DNA of 64,000 nt. It comes from an uncultured Lachnospiraceae bacterium. Lineage in GTDB: Bacteria > Bacillota > Clostridia > Lachnospirales > Lachnospiraceae. Below are positions 1 to 9,067 of this stretch, in pieces. A program made the position numbers and the translations under genes. Each line of letters begins with the position of its first letter. Positions within the stretch are counted from its first letter, which is position 1. The notes under the pieces are model-generated. The model saw nothing but the letters and a program-made list of their open reading frames with translations, was not told the DNA's origin and did not search any database. The stretch covers positions 62,001-126,000 of the forward strand of contig CANQTF010000002.1 of NCBI GenBank assembly GCA_947626745.1, read 5' to 3'.

Positions 1-19
1 AGTAGTCAGGCGCAGAGTC

Positions 20-1015
20 ATGAGAACAGGGAAAATATCGGAGAGCGTTCTGAAACGCTCCGTTTTACAGAAAATAGACGTACATAGACAAGAAGTGATA
101 AGCGGCGCAGGTGTGGGGACAGACTGTGCCGTTCTGTCGTTTGGGGACGGGTATGATATGGCGCTGTCCACCGCGCCCGTGACCGCCCCTGTTTCGGATA
201 TCGGCGTTTACGCGATACCGGCGGCGCTGAACAACGTAGCGGCGGCGGGGGCAGAGCCGGTGGGCGTCATGCTCTCGGTGCTCTTTCCGGAGGGCGTCGA
301 GGAAGCGCAGCTGCGGCACATGATAGAGCAGATGCGCGACCTATGCCGTGCGGGAAACGTGCAGATCATCGGCGGCCATACGGAAGTTATCCCCGCTATC
401 GCGCAGCCGGTGGTGACCGTGACCGGTGTGGGGAAGAAGGCTGCCGCCCGCGTCATGCAGGGCGTGGGGCCGGATCAGGATATCGTCGTCAGCAAATGGA
501 TCGGGCTGGAGGGAACGGTACGGCTCGCAAGGGAACGGCGGCGGGAGTTAAGCGCCCGCTATCCGGCGCGTATGCTGGACGAGGCCGCCGCCTATGACAG
601 ATATCTGTCTGTGATACCGGAGGCCGCTACCGCCGTGAAGTCCGGCGTCTGCGGAATGCATGACGTTTCCAAAGGAGGCATATTTGCAGCCTTGTGGGAG
701 CTGGCTGAGAGAGCGGGTGTCGGACTGAAGATCGATTTAAAGAAAATTCCCGTGAAACAGGAAACCATAGAGATCTGTGAGTTTTTTGCGCTGAATCCGT
801 ACGAGCTTTTGTCGGGAGGCTGTCTTCTCATGACGGCGCAAAACGGCGATGCGCTCGCAGCTGCGCTGGAGCAGGAGGATATCCCTGCCGTCTGCATCGG
901 GAGGACGACGGACGGCAATGACCGCGTCATCTTCAATGACGACGAGAAGCGCTATCTGGATAAACCGAAAGCGGATCAGATCTATTCTGTGAGAAACCAT
1001 AAAGAAAATCAATAG
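20..1015 (+). CDS. AIR synthase-related protein (PurM/HypE/ThiL superfamily)
   Basis: 331 aa. The N-terminal half has the ATP-binding AIR-synthase layout (GAGVGTDCAVL near residue 30, then IPAALNNVAAAGAEP, which matches the conserved NDxAAxGAxP-type segment, and IIGGHTEV near residue 115). The C-terminal half has the CGMHDVSKGGIFAALWE motif of the C-terminal AIRS domain. Members phosphorylate or dehydrate small substrates with ATP (PurM, HypE, ThiL, SelD); no hydrogenase genes are nearby, so the HypE label often given to such proteins would only be a family name. The ATG at 20 gives a complete N-terminus, but only 19 bases precede it and the frame stays open to the window edge. It is followed closely by the Lrp-type regulator and the aminotransferase, suggesting a small operon. 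The substrate is unknown. Confidence 0.8.
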   Translation: MRTGKISESVLKRSVLQKIDVHRQEVISGAGVGTDCAVLSFGDGYDMALSTAPVTAPVSDIGVYAIPAALNNVAAAGAEPVGVMLSVLFPEGVEEAQLRHMIEQMRDLCRAGNVQIIGGHTEVIPAIAQPVVTVTGVGKKAAARVMQGVGPDQDIVVSKWIGLEGTVRLARERRRELSARYPARMLDEAAAYDRYLSVIPEAATAVKSGVCGMHDVSKGGIFAALWELAERAGVGLKIDLKKIPVKQETIEICEFFALNPYELLSGGCLLMTAQNGDALAAALEQEDIPAVCIGRTTDGNDRVIFNDDEKRYLDKPKADQIYSVRNHKENQ

Positions 1016-1031
1016 AGAACGGAGGATCATC

Positions 1032-1514
1032 ATGAGAGAGGAATTGTTAGCGATCGTTGAGAAAAACAGCCGCATTGACTTAAAAGAGCTGGCGGTCATA
1101 CTGGGTGTGGAGGAGATAGACGTTGTCAATGAACTGGCGGCGCTGGAGGCCGAGGGCATCATCTGCGGGTATCACACGATGATCGACTGGGAAAAGACTT
1201 CCATTGAGAAGGTCTCCGCCCTCATCGAGGTGCGTGTGACGCCGCAGCGCGGACAGGGGTTCGACAATATTGCGGAGAGGATCTATAAATATCCGGAAGT
1301 GACTTCCGTGTACCTGATCTCCGGCGGCTATGATCTGCTTGTCACACTGGAGGGCAAGTCCTTAAAAGAGATCTCCGGCTTTGTGTCCGACAAGCTGTCC
1401 ACGCTCGATTCCGTCCTGAGCACGGCGACCCATTTTATCCTGAAGAAATATAAGGATCACGGTACGATCCTTGCCAAAAAATATGAAGATACAAGAGAGA
1501 AGGTGACACCGTGA
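1032..1514 (+). CDS. Lrp/AsnC family transcriptional regulator
   Basis: 160 aa, the usual length for the family. Residues 1-60 form a winged helix-turn-helix (RIDLKELAVILGVEE... ALEAEGIICGY), and residues about 70-150 form the RAM/AsnC ligand-binding alpha-beta sandwich (VTSVYLISGGYDLLVTLEG). Such proteins sense amino acids and regulate neighbouring amino-acid genes as dimers or octamers. Its stop overlaps the GTG start of the downstream aminotransferase (GTGA at 1511-1514), so the two are translationally coupled and the regulator probably responds to a product or substrate of that enzyme. A ribosome binding site (GGAGG) lies at 1021-1025. Family assignment is firm; the effector is unknown. 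Confidence 0.9.
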   Translation: MREELLAIVEKNSRIDLKELAVILGVEEIDVVNELAALEAEGIICGYHTMIDWEKTSIEKVSALIEVRVTPQRGQGFDNIAERIYKYPEVTSVYLISGGYDLLVTLEGKSLKEISGFVSDKLSTLDSVLSTATHFILKKYKDHGTILAKKYEDTREKVTP

Positions 1515-2683
1515 AAAAGATGTTGTCAGATCAGATCGTAGCGTTGAAGCCATCCGGTATCCGTAAGTTTTTCGATATCGTCAGCGAGATGGACGACGCG
1601 ATCTCGCTGGGCGTCGGCGAGCCGGATTTCGACACGCCGTGGCACATTCGGGACGAGGGTATCTATTCTTTGGAAAAAGGGCGCACTTTCTATACCTCCA
1701 ATGCCGGACTCAAGGAATTAAAGGAAGAGATCAGCAAATATCACAAAAGGAAACAGGGCGTTACATACGATCCGGCAAATGAAGTGCTCGTTACGGTGGG
1801 AGGCTCCGAGGCGATCGACATCGGTCTGCGCGCCGTCATCAATCCGGGCGACGAGGTACTGATCCCGCAGCCGAGCTTCGTGTCCTATGAGCCGTGTGCG
1901 ATCATGGCGGGCGGTGTGCCGGTCATCATTGAGCTGAAAGCGGAGAACGAGTTCCGTCTGACGGCGCAGGAGCTGGAGGACGCGATCACGGAAAGGACGA
2001 AAGTGCTCGTGCTGCCCTTCCCCAACAATCCGACGGGCGCGATCATGGAGCGGGCGGATCTGGAAGCGGTCGCCGAGGTGATCAGAAAGCACGATATCCT
2101 CGTGATGTCCGATGAGATCTACGCGGAGCTTACCTATAAGGAAAAACATGTGTCTATCGTGGAGATCGAGGGCATGCGGGAGAGGACGATCCTCATTAAC
2201 GGCTTCTCCAAGGCGTATGCCATGACCGGCTGGCGTCTCGGTTACGCGTGCGGGCCGAAGGAGATCATTCAGCAGATGACCAAGATCCACCAGTTTGCGA
2301 TCATGTGCGCGCCGACCACGAGCCAGTACGCGGCGGTGGAGGCGCTCAGAAACGGAGAGTCGGACGTGCAGGAGATGCGGGCGGCGTACAACCAGAGGAG
2401 ACGCTATCTGATGAATGCTTTCCGCGAGATGAAGCTGGAATGCTTTGAACCCTTCGGCGCCTTCTATGTGTTCCCGTGCATCAAGGAATTTGGAATGACG
2501 AGCGAGGAGTTCGCGGAGAGATTTCTGGCCGAGGAGAAGGTGGCCGTCGTGCCGGGCACGGCGTTCGGCGACTGCGGCGAAGGCTATCTCAGGATATCCT
2601 ACGCCTACTCCCTCGACAATCTGAAGGTGGCGATCGGCAAGCTGGCGGATTTCGTGGAGAAGCTGCGCGCCGAGAAGAAATAG
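1511..2683 (+). CDS. Class I/II PLP-dependent aminotransferase
   Basis: 390 aa, normal for fold-type I aminotransferases of the AspC/PatA kind. Visible motifs are FPNNPTGAIM (the NPTG substrate/PLP region), VMSDEIYAELTY with the PLP-nitrogen Asp, and INGFSKAYAMTGWRLGY, in which the Schiff-base lysine is about residue 234; an Arg that binds the substrate carboxylate is expected in the ...YLRISYAYS segment. It transfers an amino group between an amino acid and a 2-oxo acid in the cytosol. The GTG start at 1511 overlaps the stop of the Lrp-type regulator by four bases. Substrate specificity cannot be read from the sequence. Confidence 0.9.
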   Translation: MKKMLSDQIVALKPSGIRKFFDIVSEMDDAISLGVGEPDFDTPWHIRDEGIYSLEKGRTFYTSNAGLKELKEEISKYHKRKQGVTYDPANEVLVTVGGSEAIDIGLRAVINPGDEVLIPQPSFVSYEPCAIMAGGVPVIIELKAENEFRLTAQELEDAITERTKVLVLPFPNNPTGAIMERADLEAVAEVIRKHDILVMSDEIYAELTYKEKHVSIVEIEGMRERTILINGFSKAYAMTGWRLGYACGPKEIIQQMTKIHQFAIMCAPTTSQYAAVEALRNGESDVQEMRAAYNQRRRYLMNAFREMKLECFEPFGAFYVFPCIKEFGMTSEEFAERFLAEEKVAVVPGTAFGDCGEGYLRISYAYSLDNLKVAIGKLADFVEKLRAEKK

Positions 2684-2707
2684 CGCACAACGGCGCGGAG
2701 GATCGAC

Positions 2708-3202
2708 ATGCATATCGTACTGCATCAGCCGGAGATCCCGGCAAATACAGGAAATATCGGCCGTACCTGTGTCGCCACGGGTACGAGCCTCCACCTGATC
2801 GAACCGCTCGGATTCCGGCTGGACGAAAAGTCGATCAGGCGTTCCGGCATGGATTACTGGGAGCAGCTTGACGTCACGCGGTATATCAATTATGCCGCAT
2901 TTCAGGAGAAGCATCCGGATGTCAGGATCTGGTACGCGACCACGAAGGCCAGACGCACATACACGGAGGCGTCCTTCGGGCCGGACGATTATATCATGTT
3001 CGGCAAAGAGAGCGGCGGTATTCCCGAAGAGATACTGGTGGAAAATGAAGAGACCTGTATCCGGATCCCTATGCTGGACCGGATCAGGTCCTTAAATCTG
3101 TCAAATGCGGTGGCGATCGTCCTGTACGAAGCGCTCAGACAGAATCATTTCGACGGTATGCAGACACAGGGCGAACTGCACCGATTACAGTGGCGCGGTT
3201 AG
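2708..3202 (+). CDS. trmL: tRNA (cytidine/uridine-2'-O-)-methyltransferase TrmL
   Basis: 164 aa, typical of the short SpoU/SPOUT enzyme TrmL (YibK/CspR), which 2'-O-methylates the wobble nucleotide 34 of certain tRNA-Leu species. The protein starts HIVLHQPEIPANTGNIGRTC (motif 1 with the NTGNI signature), then IMFGKESGGIPEEI (motif 2) and IPMLDRIRSLNLSNAVAI (motif 3), which together form the knotted SAM-binding site. GGAGG at 2697-2701 precedes the ATG. The gene converges on the sensor kinase and the two reading frames overlap by four bases at 3199-3202, with no room for a terminator between them. Confidence 0.93.
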   Translation: MHIVLHQPEIPANTGNIGRTCVATGTSLHLIEPLGFRLDEKSIRRSGMDYWEQLDVTRYINYAAFQEKHPDVRIWYATTKARRTYTEASFGPDDYIMFGKESGGIPEEILVENEETCIRIPMLDRIRSLNLSNAVAIVLYEALRQNHFDGMQTQGELHRLQWRG

Positions 3203-4623
3203 TCGTCGTCCTCTATGTCGGACTTGGGCAGGGAGAAGATAAATTCCGTCCCGACGCCCTCGGTGCTGATCACGTTGATGTTCTCTCCGTGGGCGCGGAT
3301 GATCTCTTTCGTGATGGACAGGCCGAGCCCCGTCCCCTTTTTGTCTTTCCCGCGGGACAGGTCGGATTTGTAGAAGCGCTCCCAGATCAGCTTCAGATCG
3401 TCCTTCGGGATACCGATGCCGGAATCCTTGACACTGACGAAGACCTTGTTGTGTTTTTCCGTCGTTTCTATCTTGATGACAGAGTTGTGGTGGCTGAACT
3501 TAATGGCATTGTCCAAGAGGTTGTAGAGCACCTGCTGGATCTTGTCCACATCTGCCACCACATACATCTCCTCGCCCGTCAGCACCAGCTCGATAGCGAT
3601 CGTCTTGGCACGGCACGTGCCCTCAAAAGAAGCCGCGACACTGCGGATCGTCTTGTTGATGTCGAAATCCGTTTTGTTTAACATGATACCGTCGGTATTC
3701 AGATTGTTCAGGGTCAGGAGACTGTTGGTCAGTTTGCGCAGCCGTTCCGTCTCGTTCAGGACGATGGTAAGATATTTTTCATGCATCTCGGGCGGGATCG
3801 TGCCGTCGATCATCGCTTCCAGATACCCCTTGATAGAAGTGAGGGGAGAGCGGAAGTCGTGGGAGACGTTTGCGACGAACTTCTTCTGGTCGTCCTCGGA
3901 GCGGGCGATCTCGCTGGCCATGTAAGACAGGGTCGCGGCCAGATACCCCATTTCGTCCTCGCTCTCCACGCTGAATTCATAGTGCATATTGCCGCTGGCA
4001 TACTGCTCTGTGGCGAGCGTGATCCTGCGGAGGGGGATATAGACGATCTCCGTAAAAAAGATCAGTATGATCAGGGACAGCAGGAACAGGATGACCAGTG
4101 TGATGTACGAGATGTTGAGCAGATTGTCGGTCTCTGTGTGGAGGCTCTGCATGGAGCTGTGAATGACCACATATCCTTTTACCTTAAAGTCGGAAGTGAT
4201 AGGCGCGAAGACGCTCAGCATCTCCTCGTCAAAGGTGTGGAAAAAGTTTCCGGTCGTGTAGTAAGAGCCCTCGGTTATCGTCGGGTCGAAATTCTCGATC
4301 ACGATCTCATTCTCCACATCTAAAGGCGAGGAAGAATCCAAGATCATACGGCCCGAAGGGTTGATGATCCACAGCGTGGCGTTCAGGTACGCGTCCAGAG
4401 CGTCGAGCTGCGACTTCACGGCTTCCAGAGAGATCTCGTTATTGTAGAGCCCGCTCGCGTAGGTGTTGGCAATCAGGACGGCCTCCCGATAAAGAGAGTC
4501 CGCCCGCTCCTTTTTCAGATGATCGAAGGTCATGTTGGACACGAAAGTGGCCACCACCACGAAACCGAACAGGCCGAAGATGATATAGGCGAGTATTAGT
4601 TTGAGATACAGCGTTTTCCTCAT
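3199..4623 (-). CDS. Two-component sensor histidine kinase (HAMP, HisKA, HATPase)
   Basis: 474 aa membrane kinase. A transmembrane helix at about residues 9-32, an extracytoplasmic domain of about 135 residues (dCache/PAS-like in size), a second helix near residues 170-193, then HAMP. The HisKA box holds the phospho-accepting His in NVSHDFRSPLTSIKGY; the HATPase has LLDNAIKFS (N box), VKDSGIGIP (G1) and KGTGLGLSI (G2). It lies 8 bases after the response regulator on the same strand and forms a pair with it. This is the PhoR/ResE-type arrangement; the stimulus is unknown. Its last codons overlap the end of trmL. Confidence 0.92.
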   Translation of the reverse strand: MRKTLYLKLILAYIIFGLFGFVVVATFVSNMTFDHLKKERADSLYREAVLIANTYASGLYNNEISLEAVKSQLDALDAYLNATLWIINPSGRMILDSSSPLDVENEIVIENFDPTITEGSYYTTGNFFHTFDEEMLSVFAPITSDFKVKGYVVIHSSMQSLHTETDNLLNISYITLVILFLLSLIILIFFTEIVYIPLRRITLATEQYASGNMHYEFSVESEDEMGYLAATLSYMASEIARSEDDQKKFVANVSHDFRSPLTSIKGYLEAMIDGTIPPEMHEKYLTIVLNETERLRKLTNSLLTLNNLNTDGIMLNKTDFDINKTIRSVAASFEGTCRAKTIAIELVLTGEEMYVVADVDKIQQVLYNLLDNAIKFSHHNSVIKIETTEKHNKVFVSVKDSGIGIPKDDLKLIWERFYKSDLSRGKDKKGTGLGLSITKEIIRAHGENINVISTEGVGTEFIFSLPKSDIEDDD

Positions 4624-4631
4624 AGCGTTCC

Positions 4632-5330
4632 CTATCTTGACTCAAATTTGTATCCGATGCCCCAGATCGTCGCAATACGCCATTTCTCATGGTCGTTGAT
4701 CTTCTCGCGCAGCCGCTTGATATGTACGTCCACGGTGCGCGTGTCCCCGATATATTCATAGCCCCATATCTGATCCAAAAGCTGCTCTCTCGTAAAGACG
4801 TGGTTGGGCGAGGAAGCCAGAAAATAAAGCAGTTCCAGTTCCTTGGGCGGCATTTCGATCGTCTTGCCCATATAGATCACGGAGTAATTGGTCTGGTTGA
4901 TGATCAGGTCGGGGTATTCCACGCACTTGACGTCGGGAGCCTTCGACTCCGGGGCGGCGGGCTTGTAGCGGCGGAGGACCGCCTTGACTCTCGCCACAAG
5001 TTCTTTGGAGTCAAAGGGTTTCTCTATATAGTCGTCGGCCCCCAGCTCCAACCCCAGCACCTTGTCGAACACCTCGCCCTTGGCGGAGAGCATGATGATA
5101 GGCAGACTGGATTTCGAGCGGACCTCGCGGCAGACCTGATAGCCGTCGATGCCCGGAAGCATCAGATCGAGGAGCATCAGGTTCGGCTCGAAGCTGTCCA
5201 CTGCCGTGAGCGCCGACTCGCCGTCGCTTGCGATCATCGTCTCGAAGCATTCCTTTGTCAGGTAGAGGGAGATCAGTTCCGCAATGTTGTTGTCGTCGTC
5301 TACGATCAATATTTTCTGTTTGCTTACCAT
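4632..5330 (-). CDS. OmpR/PhoB family response regulator
   Basis: 232 aa. Receiver domain at residues 1-120: KILIVDDDNNIAEL supplies the acidic pocket, LMLLDLMLPGIDGY the phospho-accepting Asp (about residue 54), and IIMLSAKGE plus DDYIEKPF the conserved Thr/Ser-equivalent and Lys. The C-terminal winged helix (about 135-230, ending RIATIWGIGYKFE) binds DNA. It is the cognate partner of the kinase immediately downstream. The start is 48 bases after mutS2 on the same strand, so the three genes may share a transcript. Confidence 0.93.
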   Translation of the reverse strand: MVSKQKILIVDDDNNIAELISLYLTKECFETMIASDGESALTAVDSFEPNLMLLDLMLPGIDGYQVCREVRSKSSLPIIMLSAKGEVFDKVLGLELGADDYIEKPFDSKELVARVKAVLRRYKPAAPESKAPDVKCVEYPDLIINQTNYSVIYMGKTIEMPPKELELLYFLASSPNHVFTREQLLDQIWGYEYIGDTRTVDVHIKRLREKINDHEKWRIATIWGIGYKFESR

Positions 5331-5378
5331 AGTTTGATACCTCTTTCTTTTCTATGCATAGATCAGGCGGTCTGCAGC

Positions 5379-7754
5379 TCAGTCCTTGAATTCAGCGATC
5401 GTCACGCCGGCGTCGCCCTCGCCGAACTCCCCGAGCCGATAGCTCTTGATGAGTTTGCTGCGGCGCAGATAGTTTTGCACGGCGTTTCGCAGCGCGCCTG
5501 TGCCCTTGCCGTGGACGATGCGCACGCTTGGCAGATGCGCCAGATATGCGTCGTCCAAATATTTGTCCAGATCGGAGAGGGCCTCGTCCACCGTCTTGCC
5601 GAGCAGATTGATCTCCGTGGAGACGGCGTAGGACTTGGACATTTTGAGTCTGCCGGAGGAAGTGCGCTGCAGCCGGTCGGTCTTGATCGTCTCCTCCTCG
5701 GCCGGCACCAGATCGTCCAAGGATACCTGCGAGCGGATGATGCCGCACTGGACAAAAAGTCTGCCGTTTTTGTCGGGCAGGGAGCTGACGATGCCCTTGA
5801 GTCCCATGGAGACGATCTTCACACTGTCGCCGCGCTTGATCTGATCCGGCCTGAGAGTCTTGTGGGTGGGCTTGCCGCTGCCGAGCGTCAGTTTGTCATT
5901 TTTCTCGGAGATCTTGTCGCGCACCTTCTGACGGGATCTCTCCAGCTCCTTCATGGAGGCGTTCGCACCGGCCTTCTGGAAAGTGCGGATCGTCTCGTCC
6001 GCCACTTCTTTGGCGTTCTGCAGGATCTGGCGGGCCTCCTCGTTGGCCTCGCGCAGTATCCGCTCCTTCGACTGATCGAGTTTCTCCTGCTTGGCTTCCA
6101 ACTGTTGCCGGAGCGTTTGGATCTCCTGCTTATGCGACGCGATCTCCGCCTGTTCCTTCTCGATCATACGGCGGCTGTTCTCCAAGTCGGCGAGCAGATC
6201 CTCGAAGCTCTCCTTGTCCTCTGTGATGTGGCGCTTGGCATCCTCGATGATGTGATCGGGAAGACCGAGTTTGGCGGATATCGCGAAAGCGTTGCTCTTG
6301 CCGGGGATACCGATCAGGAGACGGTAGGTGGGGCGGAGCGTCTCGACGTCAAATTCACAACAGGCGTTTTCCACGAAATCCGTGGACAGCGCATAGACCT
6401 TCAGTTCGCTGTAGTGCGTGGTCGCCATTGTCCGGATACCGCGGCCGTGCAGATAGTCCAGAATAGAAATGGCGAGCGCCGCGCCCTCCGTGGGATCCGT
6501 TCCCGCCCCAAGCTCGTCAAACAGACAGAGCGAGTCGGTATCCGCCGCCTGCAAAACAGATACGATATTTGTCATGTGGGATGAAAAAGTGCTGAGACTC
6601 TGCTCAATACTCTGCTCATCACCGATATCCGCATACACTTCGCGGAAAACGGACAGTTCGGAGCGGTCCGCCGCAGGAATGTGAAGGCCCGCCTGTCCCA
6701 TTAAGGTGAGCAGACCGATCGTTTTCAGGGAGACGGTCTTGCCGCCCGTGTTGGGCCCCGTTACGATCAGCAGATCAAAATCCACGCCCAGAGAAATGTC
6801 TATGGGGACGACGCTCTTTTTGTCCAAAAGAGGGTGACGGCCCTGACGGATCCGGATCTGCCGCTGGGTGTTGAATATAGGCATCGCGGCGTTCTGCTCC
6901 ATGGCGAGAGAGGCTTTGGCGAAGATGAAGTCCAGTGCGGTCATCGCCTTCTGATTTTGTGTCAGGGCTTCTGTATGCTCGCCGGCCTGTGTACTGAGAT
7001 CCGCGAGGATCACGCCGATCTCCTCCTGTTCCCGGAGCTCCAGCTCCCGCAGCTCATTGTTCAGATTCACGACGGCAGCGGGCTCGATAAAGAAAGTAGA
7101 GCCGGTGGAAGACTGGTCGTGTACCATGCCCGGCACCTGCCCTTTGTATTCCGCCTTTACGGGAATGCAGTACCGGTTGTCGCGCATCGTCACAACGGCG
7201 TCCTGCAGATAGGTGCGGTACGAGCCGTTGATCATGGACGTAAGCTGTGTGTGGATGCGGTCATTGGTAATGGCCATGCTGCGCCTGATATGTTTGAGCG
7301 TCGGGCTGGCATCGTCTGCGATCTCCTCCTCGGACAGAATGCATCTACGGATCTCGTTTGCCAGCGGCGTAAGCGGTTCCAGCGCATGGAAATGCACATC
7401 CAGCGAATCGGCGGGAGAATCTTCCCGATCCTTCCTGCCGTAGGCTTTGATGCGGCTGACATTCTCCAGAAAAGCCGCGATGCGTAGAAGCTCGGGTACG
7501 GACAGGACGCTGCCCACCTCGAGGGAGCGGATGCACATGCCGAGATCCTTGTTGCCGCCAAAGGAAGTGGAACCCTTGCGGAACAGAAGGCTGAGCGCAT
7601 CGGCGGTTTCCGTCTGCGCCTTCATGATCTTTGAGACGTCCGTCATGGGAAGGAGCGCGGCGGCCAGCTTTTTGCCCTGCTCGGAGGTCGCCTTGTCCGT
7701 CAGCCTGTCGATGATTTTATTGTATTCCAGAACACGAAGCGCTTTTTCGTTCAT
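5379..7754 (-). CDS. mutS2: MutS2 (Smr-domain ATPase/endonuclease)
   Basis: 791 aa from the chosen start; MutS2 is usually about 785. The core and lever regions are followed by the ABC-type ATPase with Walker A GPNTGGKTVSLKTIG, the Walker B region SLCLFDELGAGTDPTEG and ATTHYSELK. A coiled coil spans about residues 510-600, and a C-terminal Smr domain contains VRIVHGKGTGALR, the HGxGxG nuclease motif. In Firmicutes MutS2 lacks the mismatch-recognition domain; roles in blocking recombination and in splitting collided ribosomes are reported for the family. The start at 7754 is preferred over an upstream in-frame ATG (7796) because AGAGGG sits about 7 bases before it and the family begins with a short MNEKALRVLEYNKI-like sequence. 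Confidence 0.95.
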   Translation of the reverse strand: MNEKALRVLEYNKIIDRLTDKATSEQGKKLAAALLPMTDVSKIMKAQTETADALSLLFRKGSTSFGGNKDLGMCIRSLEVGSVLSVPELLRIAAFLENVSRIKAYGRKDREDSPADSLDVHFHALEPLTPLANEIRRCILSEEEIADDASPTLKHIRRSMAITNDRIHTQLTSMINGSYRTYLQDAVVTMRDNRYCIPVKAEYKGQVPGMVHDQSSTGSTFFIEPAAVVNLNNELRELELREQEEIGVILADLSTQAGEHTEALTQNQKAMTALDFIFAKASLAMEQNAAMPIFNTQRQIRIRQGRHPLLDKKSVVPIDISLGVDFDLLIVTGPNTGGKTVSLKTIGLLTLMGQAGLHIPAADRSELSVFREVYADIGDEQSIEQSLSTFSSHMTNIVSVLQAADTDSLCLFDELGAGTDPTEGAALAISILDYLHGRGIRTMATTHYSELKVYALSTDFVENACCEFDVETLRPTYRLLIGIPGKSNAFAISAKLGLPDHIIEDAKRHITEDKESFEDLLADLENSRRMIEKEQAEIASHKQEIQTLRQQLEAKQEKLDQSKERILREANEEARQILQNAKEVADETIRTFQKAGANASMKELERSRQKVRDKISEKNDKLTLGSGKPTHKTLRPDQIKRGDSVKIVSMGLKGIVSSLPDKNGRLFVQCGIIRSQVSLDDLVPAEEETIKTDRLQRTSSGRLKMSKSYAVSTEINLLGKTVDEALSDLDKYLDDAYLAHLPSVRIVHGKGTGALRNAVQNYLRRSKLIKSYRLGEFGEGDAGVTIAEFKD

Positions 7755-7990
7755 GGTGATCCCTCTGCTCAAACGGAAACGATGCCCTGTCATCATGCAT
7801 CATATACCAATAGTCTACCATAAATCGGAGGAAATTGCCACGGGTAGTGGGAGGCTTACATGATTAAAATTCTGCAGAACGGCTTGATAGTGCAGGAAAA
7901 CGAAAGTACTTTTATAATCTTAAAAGGGTGTGATATAATAAATAACATTAGAAACATTGTGAGTGATGAAGGCTAGGAGGGGAGATACAC

Positions 7991-8950
7991 GTGAGTAAGC
8001 TGTATATTGTGAAATATCATTATGTGCGGGATTTAGGGCATAGCCGCTATTCCCGCATTAATGGGCTTGACATCGGATTGTTTCGTCAGCAGATAGATTT
8101 TCTGAAAGAGCAATTCTCTGTTGTCACAATGGAAGAAGTCATCTCTGTCGTAGGGGGGGGGTATAACCTACCGGACAATGCCGTGTTATTGACATTTGAC
8201 GACGGTTATATTGATAATTATACCTATGTCTTTCCTGCTTTGGAAGAAGCAGGAATACAGGGGAGTTTTTTTATTCCAGGGCAAACTTTTGCCGCACATC
8301 GCCTACTGGACGTAAATAAAATTCATTATATTCTGGCTAGCGCCGATTCTCAAAAACTTTTGACAGATGTATATGAAAGAATGGATTTTTATCGAGGATC
8401 GGAATACAAATACCCATCTAATAAAGAGTTATTTGACGAATACGCAAAGGAAAACCGTTTTGATACGAAGGAGATAATTTTCATCAAACGTATATTGCAG
8501 ACTGCCCTGCCAGAGGCAGTTAGGAATCAGATTTGCAGTGATTTGTTCAAGAAGTATGTGGGCGTGACGGAAGAACAGTTGGCATACGAACTATATATGT
8601 CAGAAGAACAGATCAGGACAATGAAACGGCATGGGATGTATATTGGCCTTCACGGATATGATCATTATTGGCTCGGAAATTTACCAGAGGAACAGATGAA
8701 GAGAGACATTACACAGGCATTGGAGGTTATGGATGAGTTCATAGACAGAAAGCGGTGGGTGATGAATTATCCGTATGGAAGTTATAATGACGAAGTACTG
8801 CAGTTCGTCAAAGGCCAGGGAGCAGTTCTCGGATTGACAATCAGAGCGGCGGTGGCAAATTTAGAAACGGACAGTCTGCTAGAATTGCCGAGACTTGACT
8901 GTAATGATTTTCCGCCAAAAAGCGAGCACTACAGAGAGATATGCAGATAA
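7991..8950 (+). CDS. Polysaccharide deacetylase family protein with in-frame poly-G tract
   Basis: 319 aa carbohydrate esterase 4-like protein. LLTFDDGYIDNYTYVFP (about residues 70-86) carries the catalytic and metal-binding Asp pair; MYIGLHGYDHYWL supplies metal-binding His residues, and MNYPYGSYND resembles the RxPYG motif. It would remove acetyl or related groups from a glycan. The GTG start has AGGAGGGG at 7975-7982. The gene is visibly more A+T-rich than its neighbours and stands alone between mutS2 and the HtrA-like gene. Codons 55-57 are three consecutive GGG in a run of nine G (8153-8161); the gene is in frame as sequenced, but a change of one base would truncate it before the active site. 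This links it by style to the glycan locus 30 kb away. Confidence 0.85.
   Translation: MSKLYIVKYHYVRDLGHSRYSRINGLDIGLFRQQIDFLKEQFSVVTMEEVISVVGGGYNLPDNAVLLTFDDGYIDNYTYVFPALEEAGIQGSFFIPGQTFAAHRLLDVNKIHYILASADSQKLLTDVYERMDFYRGSEYKYPSNKELFDEYAKENRFDTKEIIFIKRILQTALPEAVRNQICSDLFKKYVGVTEEQLAYELYMSEEQIRTMKRHGMYIGLHGYDHYWLGNLPEEQMKRDITQALEVMDEFIDRKRWVMNYPYGSYNDEVLQFVKGQGAVLGLTIRAAVANLETDSLLELPRLDCNDFPPKSEHYREICR
8153..8161. repeat. Poly-G tract (G9) inside a deacetylase gene
   Basis: Nine consecutive G bases in an otherwise A+T-rich gene, read as Gly-Gly-Gly. The tract is in frame here (ON). Runs of this length are prone to slipped-strand mispairing and are the standard substrate for phase variation in other bacteria. 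Loss or gain of one G would stop translation shortly after residue 57. Confidence 0.85.
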
Positions 8951-9067
8951 CGGAAATAAAATACAGTAATATGGTAAACTTGTTTTGTTGCTGTGTTCCA
9001 TACGCCATCTTTACAAGGAATCAGAAAAAAGATATACTTAAAAAGCAGTAGGAAGGCTGCCGGAGTT

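Noticed and set aside
1718-2914. Long open frame on the minus strand opposite the aminotransferase gene
   Set aside because: Antisense shadow in GC-rich coding DNA: its product is Arg/His-rich with no recognisable domain, and the + strand gene has all family motifs.
4689-6584. 631-codon + strand open frame opposite the response regulator and mutS2
   Set aside because: Shadow of two well-supported minus-strand genes; no ribosome site and no recognisable domain.
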